From Nostoc sp. MG11 (lineage in GTDB: Bacteria; Cyanobacteriota; Cyanobacteriia; Cyanobacteriales; Nostocaceae): 64,000 bases of DNA. The notes beneath the pieces are model-generated. The model saw nothing but the letters and a program-made list of their open reading frames with translations. It was not told where the DNA came from and did not search any database. Positions within the stretch are counted from its first letter, which is position 1; each line of letters opens with the position of its first letter. Location of the stretch: assembly GCF_014904695.1 (NCBI RefSeq), contig NZ_JACXXN010000007.1, positions 62,001-126,000 on the forward strand, given 5' to 3'. Positions 52,510 through 62,764 of this stretch are shown in pieces. The position numbers and the translations under genes are program-made.

Positions 52510-52947
52510 ATGAAAAAGTTGATTCGGCGTATCAAAGCATTGCTCCAACGCATCCTTAAGAAGGTTTCATCCAATTCTCAAGAACGTTCACCCCTCAATT
52601 CTCGCCTGATAGATACTTCTATTCCTACTTCTCCCCAATGGAAGTCTGGTTTAGTGCTTGTATGTTCACAATGTGCAAACGAGCAGTCAAATAGCTCTCA
52701 TCGAGCTAGCAGAAGCTCAACGGCTTCCGAAGACTTACAGAATTGGTTAAAATCTCGTCTGAAATTTGAGGGATTATGGGGTAAATTTCGGGTTGTTAGC
52801 ACCAGTTGTTTAGGCGCTTGTCCCCGGACTGGCGTTGCTGTAGTTCTTGTAAGTGAGGTAAGTGACGGCAATGGCCAATGCTTAATTGTAAATCCTCAAA
52901 GCGATCGCGAAGTTCTCTACTCACGCATCAAGCAGAATAATGGGTGA
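52510..52947 (+). CDS. Thioredoxin-like [2Fe-2S] ferredoxin domain protein
   Basis: 145 residues. A basic N-terminal arm (KKLIRRIKALLQRILKK) precedes a thioredoxin-fold ferredoxin with four Cys: CSQC (Cys52, Cys55) and CLGAC (Cys100, Cys104). In family members the first pair is usually further apart (C-x8-12-C); here the CxxC spacing is short, so cluster ligation may differ. Electron transfer is the likely role. A strong terminator follows at 53036. Confidence 0.72.
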   Translation: MKKLIRRIKALLQRILKKVSSNSQERSPLNSRLIDTSIPTSPQWKSGLVLVCSQCANEQSNSSHRASRSSTASEDLQNWLKSRLKFEGLWGKFRVVSTSCLGACPRTGVAVVLVSEVSDGNGQCLIVNPQSDREVLYSRIKQNNG

Positions 52948-53035
52948 CTTAACAAGTTTGCCAACGCTAAAATACTTTTTCATGCCAAACTGTGTTTCGT
53001 ACTCTACCACGGTTCAGCTAAGAGTGAAATAAAAA

Positions 53036-53078
53036 AGGGGTGAATTCAAATATTCACCCCTTACTTTTCTTTTTTTAT
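53036..53078 (+). terminator. Rho-independent terminator
   Basis: AGGGGTGAAT (53036-53045) / ATTCACCCCT (53052-53061), a perfect 10-bp stem, then TACTTTTCTTTTTTT. It ends the ferredoxin-like gene. The A run on the other side means it may also terminate the minus-strand transcript of 53157-53819. Confidence 0.85.
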
Positions 53079-53156
53079 CTTTACTCTCTTCCTAGATAAA
53101 AAAGAAACAAAGAGTACTTATCCAAACTGTATTGCTGCCATTATATGCCCGAACAA

Positions 53157-53819
53157 TTACTCCTTTAAACGAGGTATATTTGGTCTTACCAAAGTAGTTG
53201 AAGAATTAGTAGTTCGGGAATTAGTAATTGAGGAATTAGCGGTTGGCGAACTGAGGTTCAAGAAATCGATGAGTTTAAGAGTACGACGACGGATTTTCCA
53301 ACGTCCATTTATATTGACGACTTCATCTTGATAAGTACCATTAGCGACATCAATGCTGGTTTCTGAACGTTTGTGGGTTGCATGGAGGTAAGAAGTCATC
53401 GTTGCTTGATTGTTTTCAACTGAAATGTTTATCGTACCTATCAAGTGTTGAGTAGCTTGATATCCATTTCCTTGGAATACTGAATAGACAAAATCCGCCC
53501 AACCGTCTGTCCCAATACGTGTTACACTTGCTCCATCAGGAAAAATGGCAGTAATAACTACATCCTGAGTAAAACAATCTCGATAAATTTCTTTTCCCCC
53601 TGCAAGATTTCCTTCACCAATAGCATCAGTTCCCAGAGCGTAACAGGCTGTTAATTTTTGAATTTCTAATTCTGCATTAGGTTGAGCCGCACTTGCTAGT
53701 TCAAATCTACCTCCAAGCAATAAAACAAGAGTGACTGCAAGCACAATCAAAGTTATACGATGTGACACAAATGAGATAGCCTTTGAAACTATTCGCCCAT
53801 TTTCTTTTCTTTTTTCCAC
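53157..53819 (-). CDS. Exported NTF2/SnoaL-like protein
   Basis: 220 residues. A long N-terminal signal or anchor (ITLIVLAVTLVLLLGG, with an ASA-AQP cleavage-like site near residue 45) is followed by a SnoaL-like cone-shaped fold at about 50-190 (LTACYALGTDAIGEGN, EIYRDCFTQDVVITAIF, TSYLHATHKR, INGRWKIRRRTLKLIDFLN). The last 30 residues are Ser/Thr/Asn-rich (SSITNSRTTNSSTT). The fold hosts isomerases, dehydratases and pure ligand-binding proteins; no catalytic set is certain. Confidence 0.82.
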   Translation of the reverse strand: MEKRKENGRIVSKAISFVSHRITLIVLAVTLVLLLGGRFELASAAQPNAELEIQKLTACYALGTDAIGEGNLAGGKEIYRDCFTQDVVITAIFPDGASVTRIGTDGWADFVYSVFQGNGYQATQHLIGTINISVENNQATMTSYLHATHKRSETSIDVANGTYQDEVVNINGRWKIRRRTLKLIDFLNLSSPTANSSITNSRTTNSSTTLVRPNIPRLKE

Positions 53820-54178
53820 GGAATGAATCCTTTATTTTTATAGTTTTTGCATCTTGTACTTCGCCACAAACTAAAATTTTATATGAAAGTTTTAGCTTAT
53901 TTTAATAAGCTAAAATACTTGCACATTAGGCTAGAGCTTACCTGCATGTAAACCAGGAAAACTATATTCCTAGTGTAATGATTAAACTAGTACAAGATTT
54001 AAGTATCTAATCATTTATAGCAGGTAAGCAACAACTTTGTAACTGTTAATTACAACTAAATTTATATTGATATGTATTAATCATCGATAATTCATAAAAC
54101 TCAAAAAAAAGTTCATAAATAAGTAGTTTTTCTGAAGTTTTACAATTTACACAATTAAAATAAGATTGCTGTAGAAAA
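53820..54178. other. AT-rich spacer with a 26-bp palindrome at 53890-53915
   Basis: 359 bp without a gene. TTTTAGCTTATT (53890-53901) and AATAAGCTAAAA (53904-53915) form a perfect 12-bp inverted repeat with a 2-bp centre, 70 bp upstream of the NTF2-like gene start (minus strand). It could be an operator or the terminator-like end of a transcript. Confidence 0.55.
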
Positions 54179-57100
54179 TTATCCAGAAATAGGGATAGAA
54201 ATTATAAATTCTGTTCCTTGTCCCAAAACTGATTCACAAATCAAACTTCCGCCGTGGTTGTCTACTATAATTTGCCGACTAATAGATAATCCTAATCCCG
54301 TACCTTTTCCTACAGATTTAGTAGTAAATAAATTCTCAAAAATACAGGCTTTAACTTCTTCTGGCATTCCTTTAGCATTATCTAGAATATTAATTATCAC
54401 ATTTTTATTATCTTCACTAATGTTAGTTACGATAGTAATAAAGTTAGGATAATTTTCCTGAATTTCTAAAAAAGTCCGACCGATATTTGCTTCTTCTAAA
54501 GCATCAATTGCATTTGCAACAATATTCATAAATACCTGATTTAATTGTCCTAAATAGCATTTTATTGATGGAATATTTCCATAATCCTTAACAATTTGAA
54601 TTGCTGGACGATTATGATCAGCTTTCAGACGATGCTGTAAAATGAGCAGAGTACTATCAATACCTTCATGGATATTAGCTAATACTTTAGAGGTAGTATC
54701 AGCGCGGGAAAAAGTACGGAGTGATGTACTAATATTACAAATGCGTTGTGTCCCTACTGTCATACCATCAATTATTTTGGGTAAATCTTTTAGTAAGAAT
54801 TTTATATCTATTTCTTCAGCTTTTTCCTCAATTTCAGCACCAGGATTAGGAAATTTTTCTCTATACAGTTGCAGATAATCTACTAAATCGGTAACTGTAT
54901 CTTTTGCTTGAGCGATACTACCCGTAATAAAAGCAATAGGATTGTTTATTTCGTGCGCTATACCTGCAACTAAATTCCCCAGAGAAGACATTTTCTCGCT
55001 TTGGATGAGTTGTAGTTGTGCTTCTTGTAAATCTTTGATTGACTGTTCTAATTGCCTAGATTTATCTTGTTCTCTTGTATACAATCGAGCATTTTCTATA
55101 GCAGTAGCCATTTGAGAAACTAAAACTTTTAATACTTCTACTTTTTCTGAGCTAAAAGCTCCTGATGATAACTGATTTTCTAAATAAATAATACCTGTAA
55201 GCTGCGATTGATAAATGATTGGTAAACAGAAAATTGATTTTGATTGAAATTTTTGAATGTATACATCCACATTAAAAGGTTCAGTAATTCTGGCATCATT
55301 TAATATCAGCTTTTTCTGAGTTCTGAAAACGTAATTAATAACAGAGATAGGTAAATCATCATAAGTTTCAACAGGAATAGATTGTAAAACTTTTACTACA
55401 TCATTAGTAGTATTACTAGAAGCTTCGATATATAGTTGATTATCTTTAAGTAGTAGTAGCTCTACTTTTTGTGCAGCAGCGTTTTCTAGTAAAATTTTAA
55501 TTAACTTACCCAATAAATTTTCTAAAATAATTTCATTGGTAATTGCTTGGGAAAACTTGACGAATGTATTAAAGTCTAGAAAGTCGCTTAAACTGCTATT
55601 AGTGGTAGTGTTAGTAGCAATGTGAGTTGCATCTAGTTTTAAAGTAGAAGCCTCTATAGTACTAGTTTGTTCTACTAGAAAAGTATACTTTGATTGTAAG
55701 TATTTAACTTTAGCGATCGCACCCCAACGAATATAAGCATAATAGGCTTTAGTTATATAAGTTTGATGAATTAGCTCTTTACCTAAAGATTTATAAAATT
55801 TTCCTGCTAACTCATAGGCTAAAGCTTCTTCTTGAAGACAACCGTTTTCTTGAGATTTGGCAATAGAACTCTCATAGTAGTCCATTGCCTTAAGCTTTTG
55901 ACCTAAAACTTGATACCGTTCTGCCTCCACCAGATAAAATCTGTGTAAGTGATTCATTGGAGCATGAGTAGCCCAAAGTTCGATCTTTTGCTGATTAGCT
56001 TCTACTTTTTCAAGAATAGCCTGCTGCTCAGATTCTTTAGCGGTATGATAAATTGCCAATTGAGTTAAAGAATCATAGAAGTAAAACAGTGGAACAACAA
56101 ACAATCCTGTAACACCACCTAAAGACTTTTCTGCCATTGCAGCATTTTCTTGAGCTTGAAAATACTCCTCAAACAGGTAAGAGAGCATTAACTTATTGAG
56201 AAATAAATGGTTAATTGTATAAAGGTCATTCACTTGCTGATGAATTGGTAGCATGCTTTGCTCATGGTAAGCTTCTCCAATTAGACAGCATACATTTTTC
56301 AAACTTCCTTTTAAGTTCAAAACTGTTTGTAAATATATTTGGTTCCAAGTTAAAGCTACTTGTTGCTTAATTTTTTTCAGCGATTCACAGTAAGCTATCA
56401 ATTCTTTTTCTAGAACCCAAAGTTCCTTACCAAGCCAAAATGAATGATAGGGATAAATATAAGCACAATAGCCAGCATATTCTAAGTCTCCGGTTTCTAG
56501 ACCACTAGAATACCCTATCTTTGCTGATGACAATGTCTCTTTAATATGCTCTTTCCAATGCATAACATGAGCGCTAACAACTGTCAAAATCTTAGCTTTG
56601 AGTTCTTCAGCATTAAATTGTGACACCAGACTTGAAGCCAATTTGCCAAACTCATAGCCAGAATCAATTTCGCCTTGAACTCCACAAAGAATTAACCCAT
56701 AAAGACTATAACCATAGGCTGATACAGCCGTATTGCCATACTTTAAAGATAAATTGACCATTTCACAGGCAATAATTGGCATCATTTCAGGAGCAGTTTG
56801 AAAAGCTGCGGGGAGAACTCCCATTAAGATTCTCATTGCTGCTATCTTGTTCGGGTCGGTCATGAGAGGTAAATTAATTAAATCTGCAATTGTTTTTCCT
56901 CTCATTTGAGCAACGATTTCATCCATCGCCTGTTGAATATCGGCTGATGTTGGTTTCTCTGGAAAATTTATTCCTAGTAATTGCAGAATTGATAGTGCTA
57001 CTTGGATAGCTTCCAATTGTTTACTTTGAACTATGGAAGCTACAATCTGCACTTCATAGACTTTCACTTTATCTAAAAGAATATTGGCGTGTTGCAGCAC

Positions 57101-59626
57101 TACTTCAGACCATTGCTGCATCTGCTCAAAATTACCATTTAGATAAGCTACCTCTGCGGCTCCTTCATACAAACCTATAGTTAAGTTATATTCAGTTTGC
57201 CAAGCATCTATATTTAAAAGCTCTATTCCAGTTTTCAAGTACTTAAGAGCTGCTTCATAAGCTGTAGAAGCTTTGGCTTTTCGACCTGCAATTAAATTTA
57301 AGCGTGCTAATTCGGTTTTTTCTGATTGCTCTATTAGATTAACAATACCTACATTCAACTGATTGACGATATCAAAAATATTGGCTTCTATTTCCTCTTT
57401 AGGTATATTTTGCAGCAGCAATTGCCCAATTTTTAGATGCGTAATTTTTTTATGATGTTCTGGAATCAACGAATAAGCTGCTTGTTGTACTCTGTCATGT
57501 AAGAACTTATAACCTACACGTGAAGTATCAAAATTCAAATTTGCTGCTTCTTCTTGATTAAAAATTAAAGGAATCCGATAAGCTTCATTTAAAGGTAGAA
57601 CTAACCCTGCTTGCAAAGCTGCATATAAATCATTTGCTGTTGCAGAAGGAGCTTTTTCATTGATTATCGATAGAACATCTAAACTAAATCTGTCACCCAC
57701 ACAAGCTGCTAATTTCAAAACCTCTTGAGTAAATTTTGGCAATTTTTCAACCCGACTAGCAACTAGTTCAACTACATTTTTGTCAGTAATTCCAATTGCT
57801 TGAATTTCCTCTAGACTCCAGTGCCATTTCGCATTACTAAAATTAAATTTTAAGAGTTTTTCTTGATAAAATACTTGAAGTAACTGTGTAATAAAAAATG
57901 GATTGCCGCCTGTTTTATTACAAATTAATTCAGCCAATTGTATAACTTGATTATTAAAAGCTTGGCTTTCTGATTGATGGGCGTTACCTGAAAATTCATT
58001 TTCAATAAATGGGATTTCTTGTAAAGTTTCAGCAATTAACTGAGTTACATTCTCTAAATTCAAAGGTTGCAATACAATATTATTAACAACTGTACCAGCA
58101 TTCTGAATTTCTTCTATTTTTTGGATTAAAGGATGCGTGGGACTAACTTCATTATCCCTATATGCTCCAATAAACAATAGATGTCTGCTGTCAGTATCAG
58201 TTATTAGCAGTTGGATTAAGTTTAATGTGGCTGAATCTGCCCATTGCAAATCATCTAAAAAAATGACTAGAGGGTGTTCTTTTTGGGTGAAAACTTGGAT
58301 AAATTCTTTAAAAACGCGATTGAAGCGGTTTTGTGATTCTGTTGCTCCGATTTGGACAACTTCTGGCTGTGTACCGATGATTAATTCTAATTCTGGGATA
58401 ATATCAATAATGACTTTTCCATTTATTCCTAAAGCTGAAGATATCTTATTACGCCATGTTTCTATTTTTTCGCTGTTCTCTGTTAGTAAATATCGGATCA
58501 AGTAAGTAAAAGCTTGAATTAATGGAGTATAAGGGATATTTCGTTTAAATTGATCAAATTTGCCAGGGATGAAGTAACCTTGTTGGCGAGTAATGGGTTT
58601 ATTAATTTCGTTGACTAAAACTGATTTGCCAATACCAGAATAACCAGAAACTAGCATCATTTCGCTAGCTCCAAATGTAATCCGTTCAAAGGTAGCTAAT
58701 AGTTCACTTACTTGTTTTTCACGTCCATATAACTTTTGAGGTATTAATAACTGACTTAAAATGTCTAAACGACCTGGAGTAAAATCAGTAATCATACCCT
58801 TAGTTTCTAACTGGTTGAGACATAATTCTAAGTCTGCTAATAATCCTGTGGCACTTTGATATCTGTCTTCCGCAGTTTTTGCCATCAATTTCATAATAAT
58901 TTCTGAGATGGCATTAGGAATTTTGGGATTTAATGACTGTGGGTTGATTGGTTGAACAGCAATGTGACTGTAAACTATTTCTAGAGGATCTTGACTAAAA
59001 AATGGTGGTTTCTCTGTTACCATTTCGTATAAAGTCACGCCAAGAGAATAAAAGTCAGTGCGATAATCAAGAATGCGATTCATTCTCCCGGTTTGTTCAG
59101 GAGACATATAAGCAAGTGTGCCTTCAACGCAGTTAGGGTTAGTAAATTGGGGATTTTCTTTGTTGAGGCGGGAGGCTATACCAAAGTCAGTGAGTTTAAC
59201 AACACCTGTTTGGGAGTTAATGATGATGTTACTGGGTTTGATATCTTTATGAAGAATCTGGTGTTGATGCAAATAATCTAAGGCTTTAGTTAGTTGAATA
59301 GCAATGTTTAAATAGTTAATCAAGTCGAGTTTTTCTGTTTGTAGCAGTTGGGCTAAAGACTGACCGCCAAAGTCTTCTAACAACAGTCCTATACGATTTT
59401 CAAAGGTTTCTAAACTAATAGCTTTAACTATGTTTGAATGGTCTAAACTCTGCTGAATTTGATACTCATTTTTCAGGCGTGTAAAAGCTTCAAGAGTAGG
59501 ATATTCATTTTTAAGAAGTTTAAGGATAAATCGCTGTTGCGTCTTTAGCGCTTGTGCCTGATAAATAATAGTTTGAATTCCTTCGTGGAGAGTGGAATTG
59601 ATTTGGTATCCAGTACAATTTGACAT
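54179..59626 (-). CDS. Giant Ser/Thr kinase - AAA ATPase - GAF - histidine kinase protein
   Basis: 1815 residues. Ser/Thr kinase at about 8-270: Lys36 (FILKLLK), HKDIKPSN (126-133), DFG (147-149), SPE (175-177); the HRD motif is changed to HKD. AAA-type ATPase at about 295-600: Walker A GYSGIGKS (328-335) and IFLDDLQWADSATLNLI. A long helical TPR-like region covers about 700-1350. A GAF domain at about 1370-1520 (FVKFSQAITNEIILENLLGK, FCLPIIYQSQLTGIIYLENQ) precedes the histidine kinase with His1558 (AGIAHEINNP), NQVFMNIVANAIDAL and GKGTGLGLS. This is the HstK-type multikinase, numerous in heterocystous cyanobacteria. No receiver domain and no partner gene nearby; signal and target unknown. 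Confidence 0.92.
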   Translation of the reverse strand: MSNCTGYQINSTLHEGIQTIIYQAQALKTQQRFILKLLKNEYPTLEAFTRLKNEYQIQQSLDHSNIVKAISLETFENRIGLLLEDFGGQSLAQLLQTEKLDLINYLNIAIQLTKALDYLHQHQILHKDIKPSNIIINSQTGVVKLTDFGIASRLNKENPQFTNPNCVEGTLAYMSPEQTGRMNRILDYRTDFYSLGVTLYEMVTEKPPFFSQDPLEIVYSHIAVQPINPQSLNPKIPNAISEIIMKLMAKTAEDRYQSATGLLADLELCLNQLETKGMITDFTPGRLDILSQLLIPQKLYGREKQVSELLATFERITFGASEMMLVSGYSGIGKSVLVNEINKPITRQQGYFIPGKFDQFKRNIPYTPLIQAFTYLIRYLLTENSEKIETWRNKISSALGINGKVIIDIIPELELIIGTQPEVVQIGATESQNRFNRVFKEFIQVFTQKEHPLVIFLDDLQWADSATLNLIQLLITDTDSRHLLFIGAYRDNEVSPTHPLIQKIEEIQNAGTVVNNIVLQPLNLENVTQLIAETLQEIPFIENEFSGNAHQSESQAFNNQVIQLAELICNKTGGNPFFITQLLQVFYQEKLLKFNFSNAKWHWSLEEIQAIGITDKNVVELVASRVEKLPKFTQEVLKLAACVGDRFSLDVLSIINEKAPSATANDLYAALQAGLVLPLNEAYRIPLIFNQEEAANLNFDTSRVGYKFLHDRVQQAAYSLIPEHHKKITHLKIGQLLLQNIPKEEIEANIFDIVNQLNVGIVNLIEQSEKTELARLNLIAGRKAKASTAYEAALKYLKTGIELLNIDAWQTEYNLTIGLYEGAAEVAYLNGNFEQMQQWSEVVLQHANILLDKVKVYEVQIVASIVQSKQLEAIQVALSILQLLGINFPEKPTSADIQQAMDEIVAQMRGKTIADLINLPLMTDPNKIAAMRILMGVLPAAFQTAPEMMPIIACEMVNLSLKYGNTAVSAYGYSLYGLILCGVQGEIDSGYEFGKLASSLVSQFNAEELKAKILTVVSAHVMHWKEHIKETLSSAKIGYSSGLETGDLEYAGYCAYIYPYHSFWLGKELWVLEKELIAYCESLKKIKQQVALTWNQIYLQTVLNLKGSLKNVCCLIGEAYHEQSMLPIHQQVNDLYTINHLFLNKLMLSYLFEEYFQAQENAAMAEKSLGGVTGLFVVPLFYFYDSLTQLAIYHTAKESEQQAILEKVEANQQKIELWATHAPMNHLHRFYLVEAERYQVLGQKLKAMDYYESSIAKSQENGCLQEEALAYELAGKFYKSLGKELIHQTYITKAYYAYIRWGAIAKVKYLQSKYTFLVEQTSTIEASTLKLDATHIATNTTTNSSLSDFLDFNTFVKFSQAITNEIILENLLGKLIKILLENAAAQKVELLLLKDNQLYIEASSNTTNDVVKVLQSIPVETYDDLPISVINYVFRTQKKLILNDARITEPFNVDVYIQKFQSKSIFCLPIIYQSQLTGIIYLENQLSSGAFSSEKVEVLKVLVSQMATAIENARLYTREQDKSRQLEQSIKDLQEAQLQLIQSEKMSSLGNLVAGIAHEINNPIAFITGSIAQAKDTVTDLVDYLQLYREKFPNPGAEIEEKAEEIDIKFLLKDLPKIIDGMTVGTQRICNISTSLRTFSRADTTSKVLANIHEGIDSTLLILQHRLKADHNRPAIQIVKDYGNIPSIKCYLGQLNQVFMNIVANAIDALEEANIGRTFLEIQENYPNFITIVTNISEDNKNVIINILDNAKGMPEEVKACIFENLFTTKSVGKGTGLGLSISRQIIVDNHGGSLICESVLGQGTEFIISIPISG

Positions 59627-59797
59627 TATTCTTTGACTACAAAAGTTACAAAAATTAGCATCATCCCCTGTTCTATGGTGAAAGGGGTTCTGGTTTAATT
59701 ATTCCCAGTGGGTAGGAGATTATTATCATTGCGATTCCGTCCTCTAGGGTTGCGTGGCTGTAACTCAAACCAGTAGCTAAAATTCTGACTCTAGCTT

Positions 59798-60334
59798 TTA
59801 TGCCAACCGCAGATAAGGACATTTTTGTAAAAATCCAGATGCCTTATTGTGAGCATCTAAGTTATGAGTATGTGCTGGCGTCGGTCGAATAATCCCACCA
59901 AACAGATCATCCAACCCATAAGGTGTAAAAAATTGCCATTCACCTTTTGTATCTAGCCGAACTCCCACAGCAGTAGCGGTGTGTAGCCAATCTGTGATAC
60001 CGTCTTCTGCACTGGTGTAGGCTCTGTGACCAAGACGCCAACGCGCAAAACTGGCTTGATTTTTCACATCAAACTGTTCATGAGAAAATTGTTCTGTTAA
60101 AGTTGCTTTCGCGGCTATTTCTTGGGAACGGTTTCCTTCAATATCAAAGAATGCAATATCAAAATCTTTAATACCTAATCCACATTCATTGCCAAAGATT
60201 GAGTGCCAAACTGTATTTCGGATTGCACCCCCTGCTAACCACCAGTTTGGTAAGTTGAGTTGAGCGATCGCAGGTAGTACTGTACCAATAACTGTATCAG
60301 CTAAAATCGTTTGTAGGTGAGTGTTACTATTCAT
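59798..60334 (-). CDS. Nucleotidyltransferase family protein (PF06042-like)
   Basis: 178 residues. The N-terminal WWLAGGAIRNTVWHSIFGNE with the later IKDFDIAFFD contains the GG...DxD pattern of the nucleotidyltransferase fold, and ARWRLGHRAYTSAEDGITDW is typical of the PF06042 subfamily. Substrate unknown. The ATG at 60334 is divergent from the gene at 60529. Confidence 0.85.
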   Translation of the reverse strand: MNSNTHLQTILADTVIGTVLPAIAQLNLPNWWLAGGAIRNTVWHSIFGNECGLGIKDFDIAFFDIEGNRSQEIAAKATLTEQFSHEQFDVKNQASFARWRLGHRAYTSAEDGITDWLHTATAVGVRLDTKGEWQFFTPYGLDDLFGGIIRPTPAHTHNLDAHNKASGFLQKCPYLRLA

Positions 60335-60528
60335 ATCAAAATTTTGGAATTGTCAACTAAAAGGTGAAAATATTATTATTTACATTTCACAAAGATTACG
60401 GTTTTTGAGTCCTACTTTGACACTTGGTGGGTTGATGTTTATCAAGAGAACTTCTGTAGTTATAGTACAAAGAGAACAGGGTTACACGATAGCGAAAGTT
60501 GTGAATTTAAAATTTAAATTTCTTATTT

Positions 60529-61797
60529 ATGGAAGACTTATTTGCGCGGCTTGAACGCACACTAAATCCTGAACTGCCTTCCCTAACTGAGTCACAACAA
60601 CAACTGTTGCAAGAACTCAGTATTAATGAAAATCAACCCGGTACAATTGGGCGTGATTTTCAAACAATGATAGATTTCTTGCAATCAGATGGGATAGAAG
60701 TTAGTAGTGTTAATAATCTTTTACCATTAAAAGTACTATCAGAAATTAATTCTCGGTTGAGTCATCCAATTGAACATCAACTCAAACGCCCTGTACAGAA
60801 ATCATACCCTTACATTAATGGACTCTACCTATTATTACGCAGTTCTGGGATAGCTAAAATTAGATCTCAAGGAAAAAAGCAGATTTTAATATCAGACGAA
60901 GCTACTTTGAAATCATGGTCAAATCTCAACTCCACAGAACGCTATTTCAACTTACTAGAAGCCTGGTTGATTTGGGGAAATAACGAAATTTTGGGTGAGC
61001 ACCAAGACTCTTTCGGCAATTTATTTAGGTGCATACAGTTTTGGCCCCGCATCCCAGATAAAGGTTTAAAATTTGCCAAATATGAAGATCAACAAAATAT
61101 TAGTTATTACCCTGGTCTTCATAACGTTGCCCTGTTAGAGTTATTTGGACTAATATCTATCAAACAGGGAAAACCACAAGCAGGTAAAGGATGGCGCATT
61201 GCCAGTTTACAACGCTTGCCTTTCGGTGATGCTTTATTACGGTTATTGTTTCCGATTGGAATACGCGGAGAGTTACAGGATGATGTAAATGTGACTTTTG
61301 GAAAATTGCAGTCACATCTGCAAGCATTTTTTCCAGAATGGCAGCAGAATTTACATGTGCCAATGCAAAGCTTCACTGATGGTATTTATATTTTTAAAGT
61401 GTCCGTTTCTCGTTCTTGGCGACGCATTGCAATCCCAGCAAAAAAACCATTAAGCTGGTTAGCCGAGATAATTCTTGATGCTTTTGACTTTGATTATGAT
61501 CATTTGTATGAGTTTAGTTATAAAGACCGTTTTGGTCGCACAATCAAGATTTGTCATCCATACATAGAAACACCACCATTTGCAGATCAAGTGCAAATTG
61601 GTAATTTGCCTTTAGAACCCGGTTCTAAAATGATCTATCTTTATGATTTTGGTGATAATTGGGAATTTGATGTGCAATTAGAAGCAATTAATCCACCTGA
61701 TAATAAAATTAAAAAAGCAAAGATTTTGGAAATTCATGGAAATGCACCTCAACAGTATTGGAGTGAAGATAATGAATTAGATGAAGAGGAAGAATGA
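60529..61797 (+). CDS. Plasmid pRiA4b ORF-3-like domain protein
   Basis: 422 residues. The C-terminal 140 residues carry the pRiA4b ORF-3 domain: YIFKVSVSRSWRRIAIPAKK, LAEIILDAFDFDYDHLYEFS, and the signature MIYLYDFGDNWEFDVQLEAI. The first 280 residues are helical, with a winged-helix-like part (KAKIRSQGKKQILISDEA area) that suggests DNA binding, but this is inference. Acidic tail (DELDEEEE). The family is scattered on plasmids and chromosomes and has no known function. Confidence 0.82.
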   Translation: MEDLFARLERTLNPELPSLTESQQQLLQELSINENQPGTIGRDFQTMIDFLQSDGIEVSSVNNLLPLKVLSEINSRLSHPIEHQLKRPVQKSYPYINGLYLLLRSSGIAKIRSQGKKQILISDEATLKSWSNLNSTERYFNLLEAWLIWGNNEILGEHQDSFGNLFRCIQFWPRIPDKGLKFAKYEDQQNISYYPGLHNVALLELFGLISIKQGKPQAGKGWRIASLQRLPFGDALLRLLFPIGIRGELQDDVNVTFGKLQSHLQAFFPEWQQNLHVPMQSFTDGIYIFKVSVSRSWRRIAIPAKKPLSWLAEIILDAFDFDYDHLYEFSYKDRFGRTIKICHPYIETPPFADQVQIGNLPLEPGSKMIYLYDFGDNWEFDVQLEAINPPDNKIKKAKILEIHGNAPQQYWSEDNELDEEEE

Positions 61798-61946
61798 AGG
61801 ATTTCTCTTTGAATTAGTAAGTAGTTAATTTAACCTAAGCGACATTGTAGAAGCTTATGAGTTGATTGTGTTTCCTACAACTAGCCTCAAAATTGAGATA
61901 GCTTTAGTTAAAATGAAGTAATATAAATTGTGAGGAGATAAAACTT

Positions 61947-62402
61947 GTGAGTCTTCCATATAGTGGAGGTTGTCAATGTGGACAGATTCGTTACGAAATT
62001 CATGCCCAAGCGTTAACCCTCTATCTATGCCACTGTAAGGAATGTCAGAAACAATCCTCTAGTGCTTTTGGAATGTCTCTTACCGTACCACGAGATGCTG
62101 TTGTGGTTATTCAGGGAAAACCGAAAGCTTGGACTCGGACAACTGATAGCGGGCGTGAAGTAAATAACCTGTTCTGTGGCGACTGTGGAACGCGATTGTT
62201 CCATGAAAGGACTTATAACCAAAATACTATCAATGTCAAAGCAGGAACATTAGATGATACAAGTTGGTTACGCCCAGTGGGTAACCTTTGGACAAGCAGT
62301 GCTCAGTCATGGGTGATAATTTCAGATCAATTGCTTAACTATGACGGGCAACCAGAGGATATTCAGCCTTTATGGGAAAAATGGACACAACAGCATCTAT
62401 AA
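61947..62402 (+). CDS. GFA/CENP-V family zinc protein
   Basis: 151 residues with a GTG start and GAGGAGA 9 bases upstream. Zinc ligands are visible: GGCQCGQIRY (Cys9, Cys11), CHCKECQK (Cys28, Cys30, Cys33) and LFCGDCGTRLF. This is the glutathione-dependent formaldehyde-activating enzyme family; most bacterial members act on glutathione adducts, though the substrate of this one is unknown. Alone on the plus strand. Confidence 0.9.
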   Translation: MSLPYSGGCQCGQIRYEIHAQALTLYLCHCKECQKQSSSAFGMSLTVPRDAVVVIQGKPKAWTRTTDSGREVNNLFCGDCGTRLFHERTYNQNTINVKAGTLDDTSWLRPVGNLWTSSAQSWVIISDQLLNYDGQPEDIQPLWEKWTQQHL

Positions 62403-62764
62403 ACGCACAATTCTCTACATTAGACATCATACCCCTAATAGTTTAACTAACGCTCTCAGTTGGTAGTCTAACTCATGACTGTACCAAAGGAGAGAATGAA
62501 AAAATTTTACTAGTAAAGTTCTTGAATGAACATATTAAATTATTTAAAAAAGTAATATTAAACTCAAATTATAAGTTTAGCTTGTATATCATATAGTTTT
62601 CTATACTTGTCTGTAACTCATGTTAAAAAAGCTAACGTATTATCATATTTTTCAGTAAAATCTTATTGGATATATCTAATCATGTAACTTAAATTAAATA
62701 GGATAATAAACTAAATTTCAGTTCATTCTCGAAAGTTTTAACAGTTATTTTGTACACAAGGTTG
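62403..62764. other. AT-rich spacer before cobO
   Basis: 362 bp with no reading frame of substance. It is AT-rich from 62500 to 62760. I see no cobalamin riboswitch box and no strong hairpin. Confidence 0.5.
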
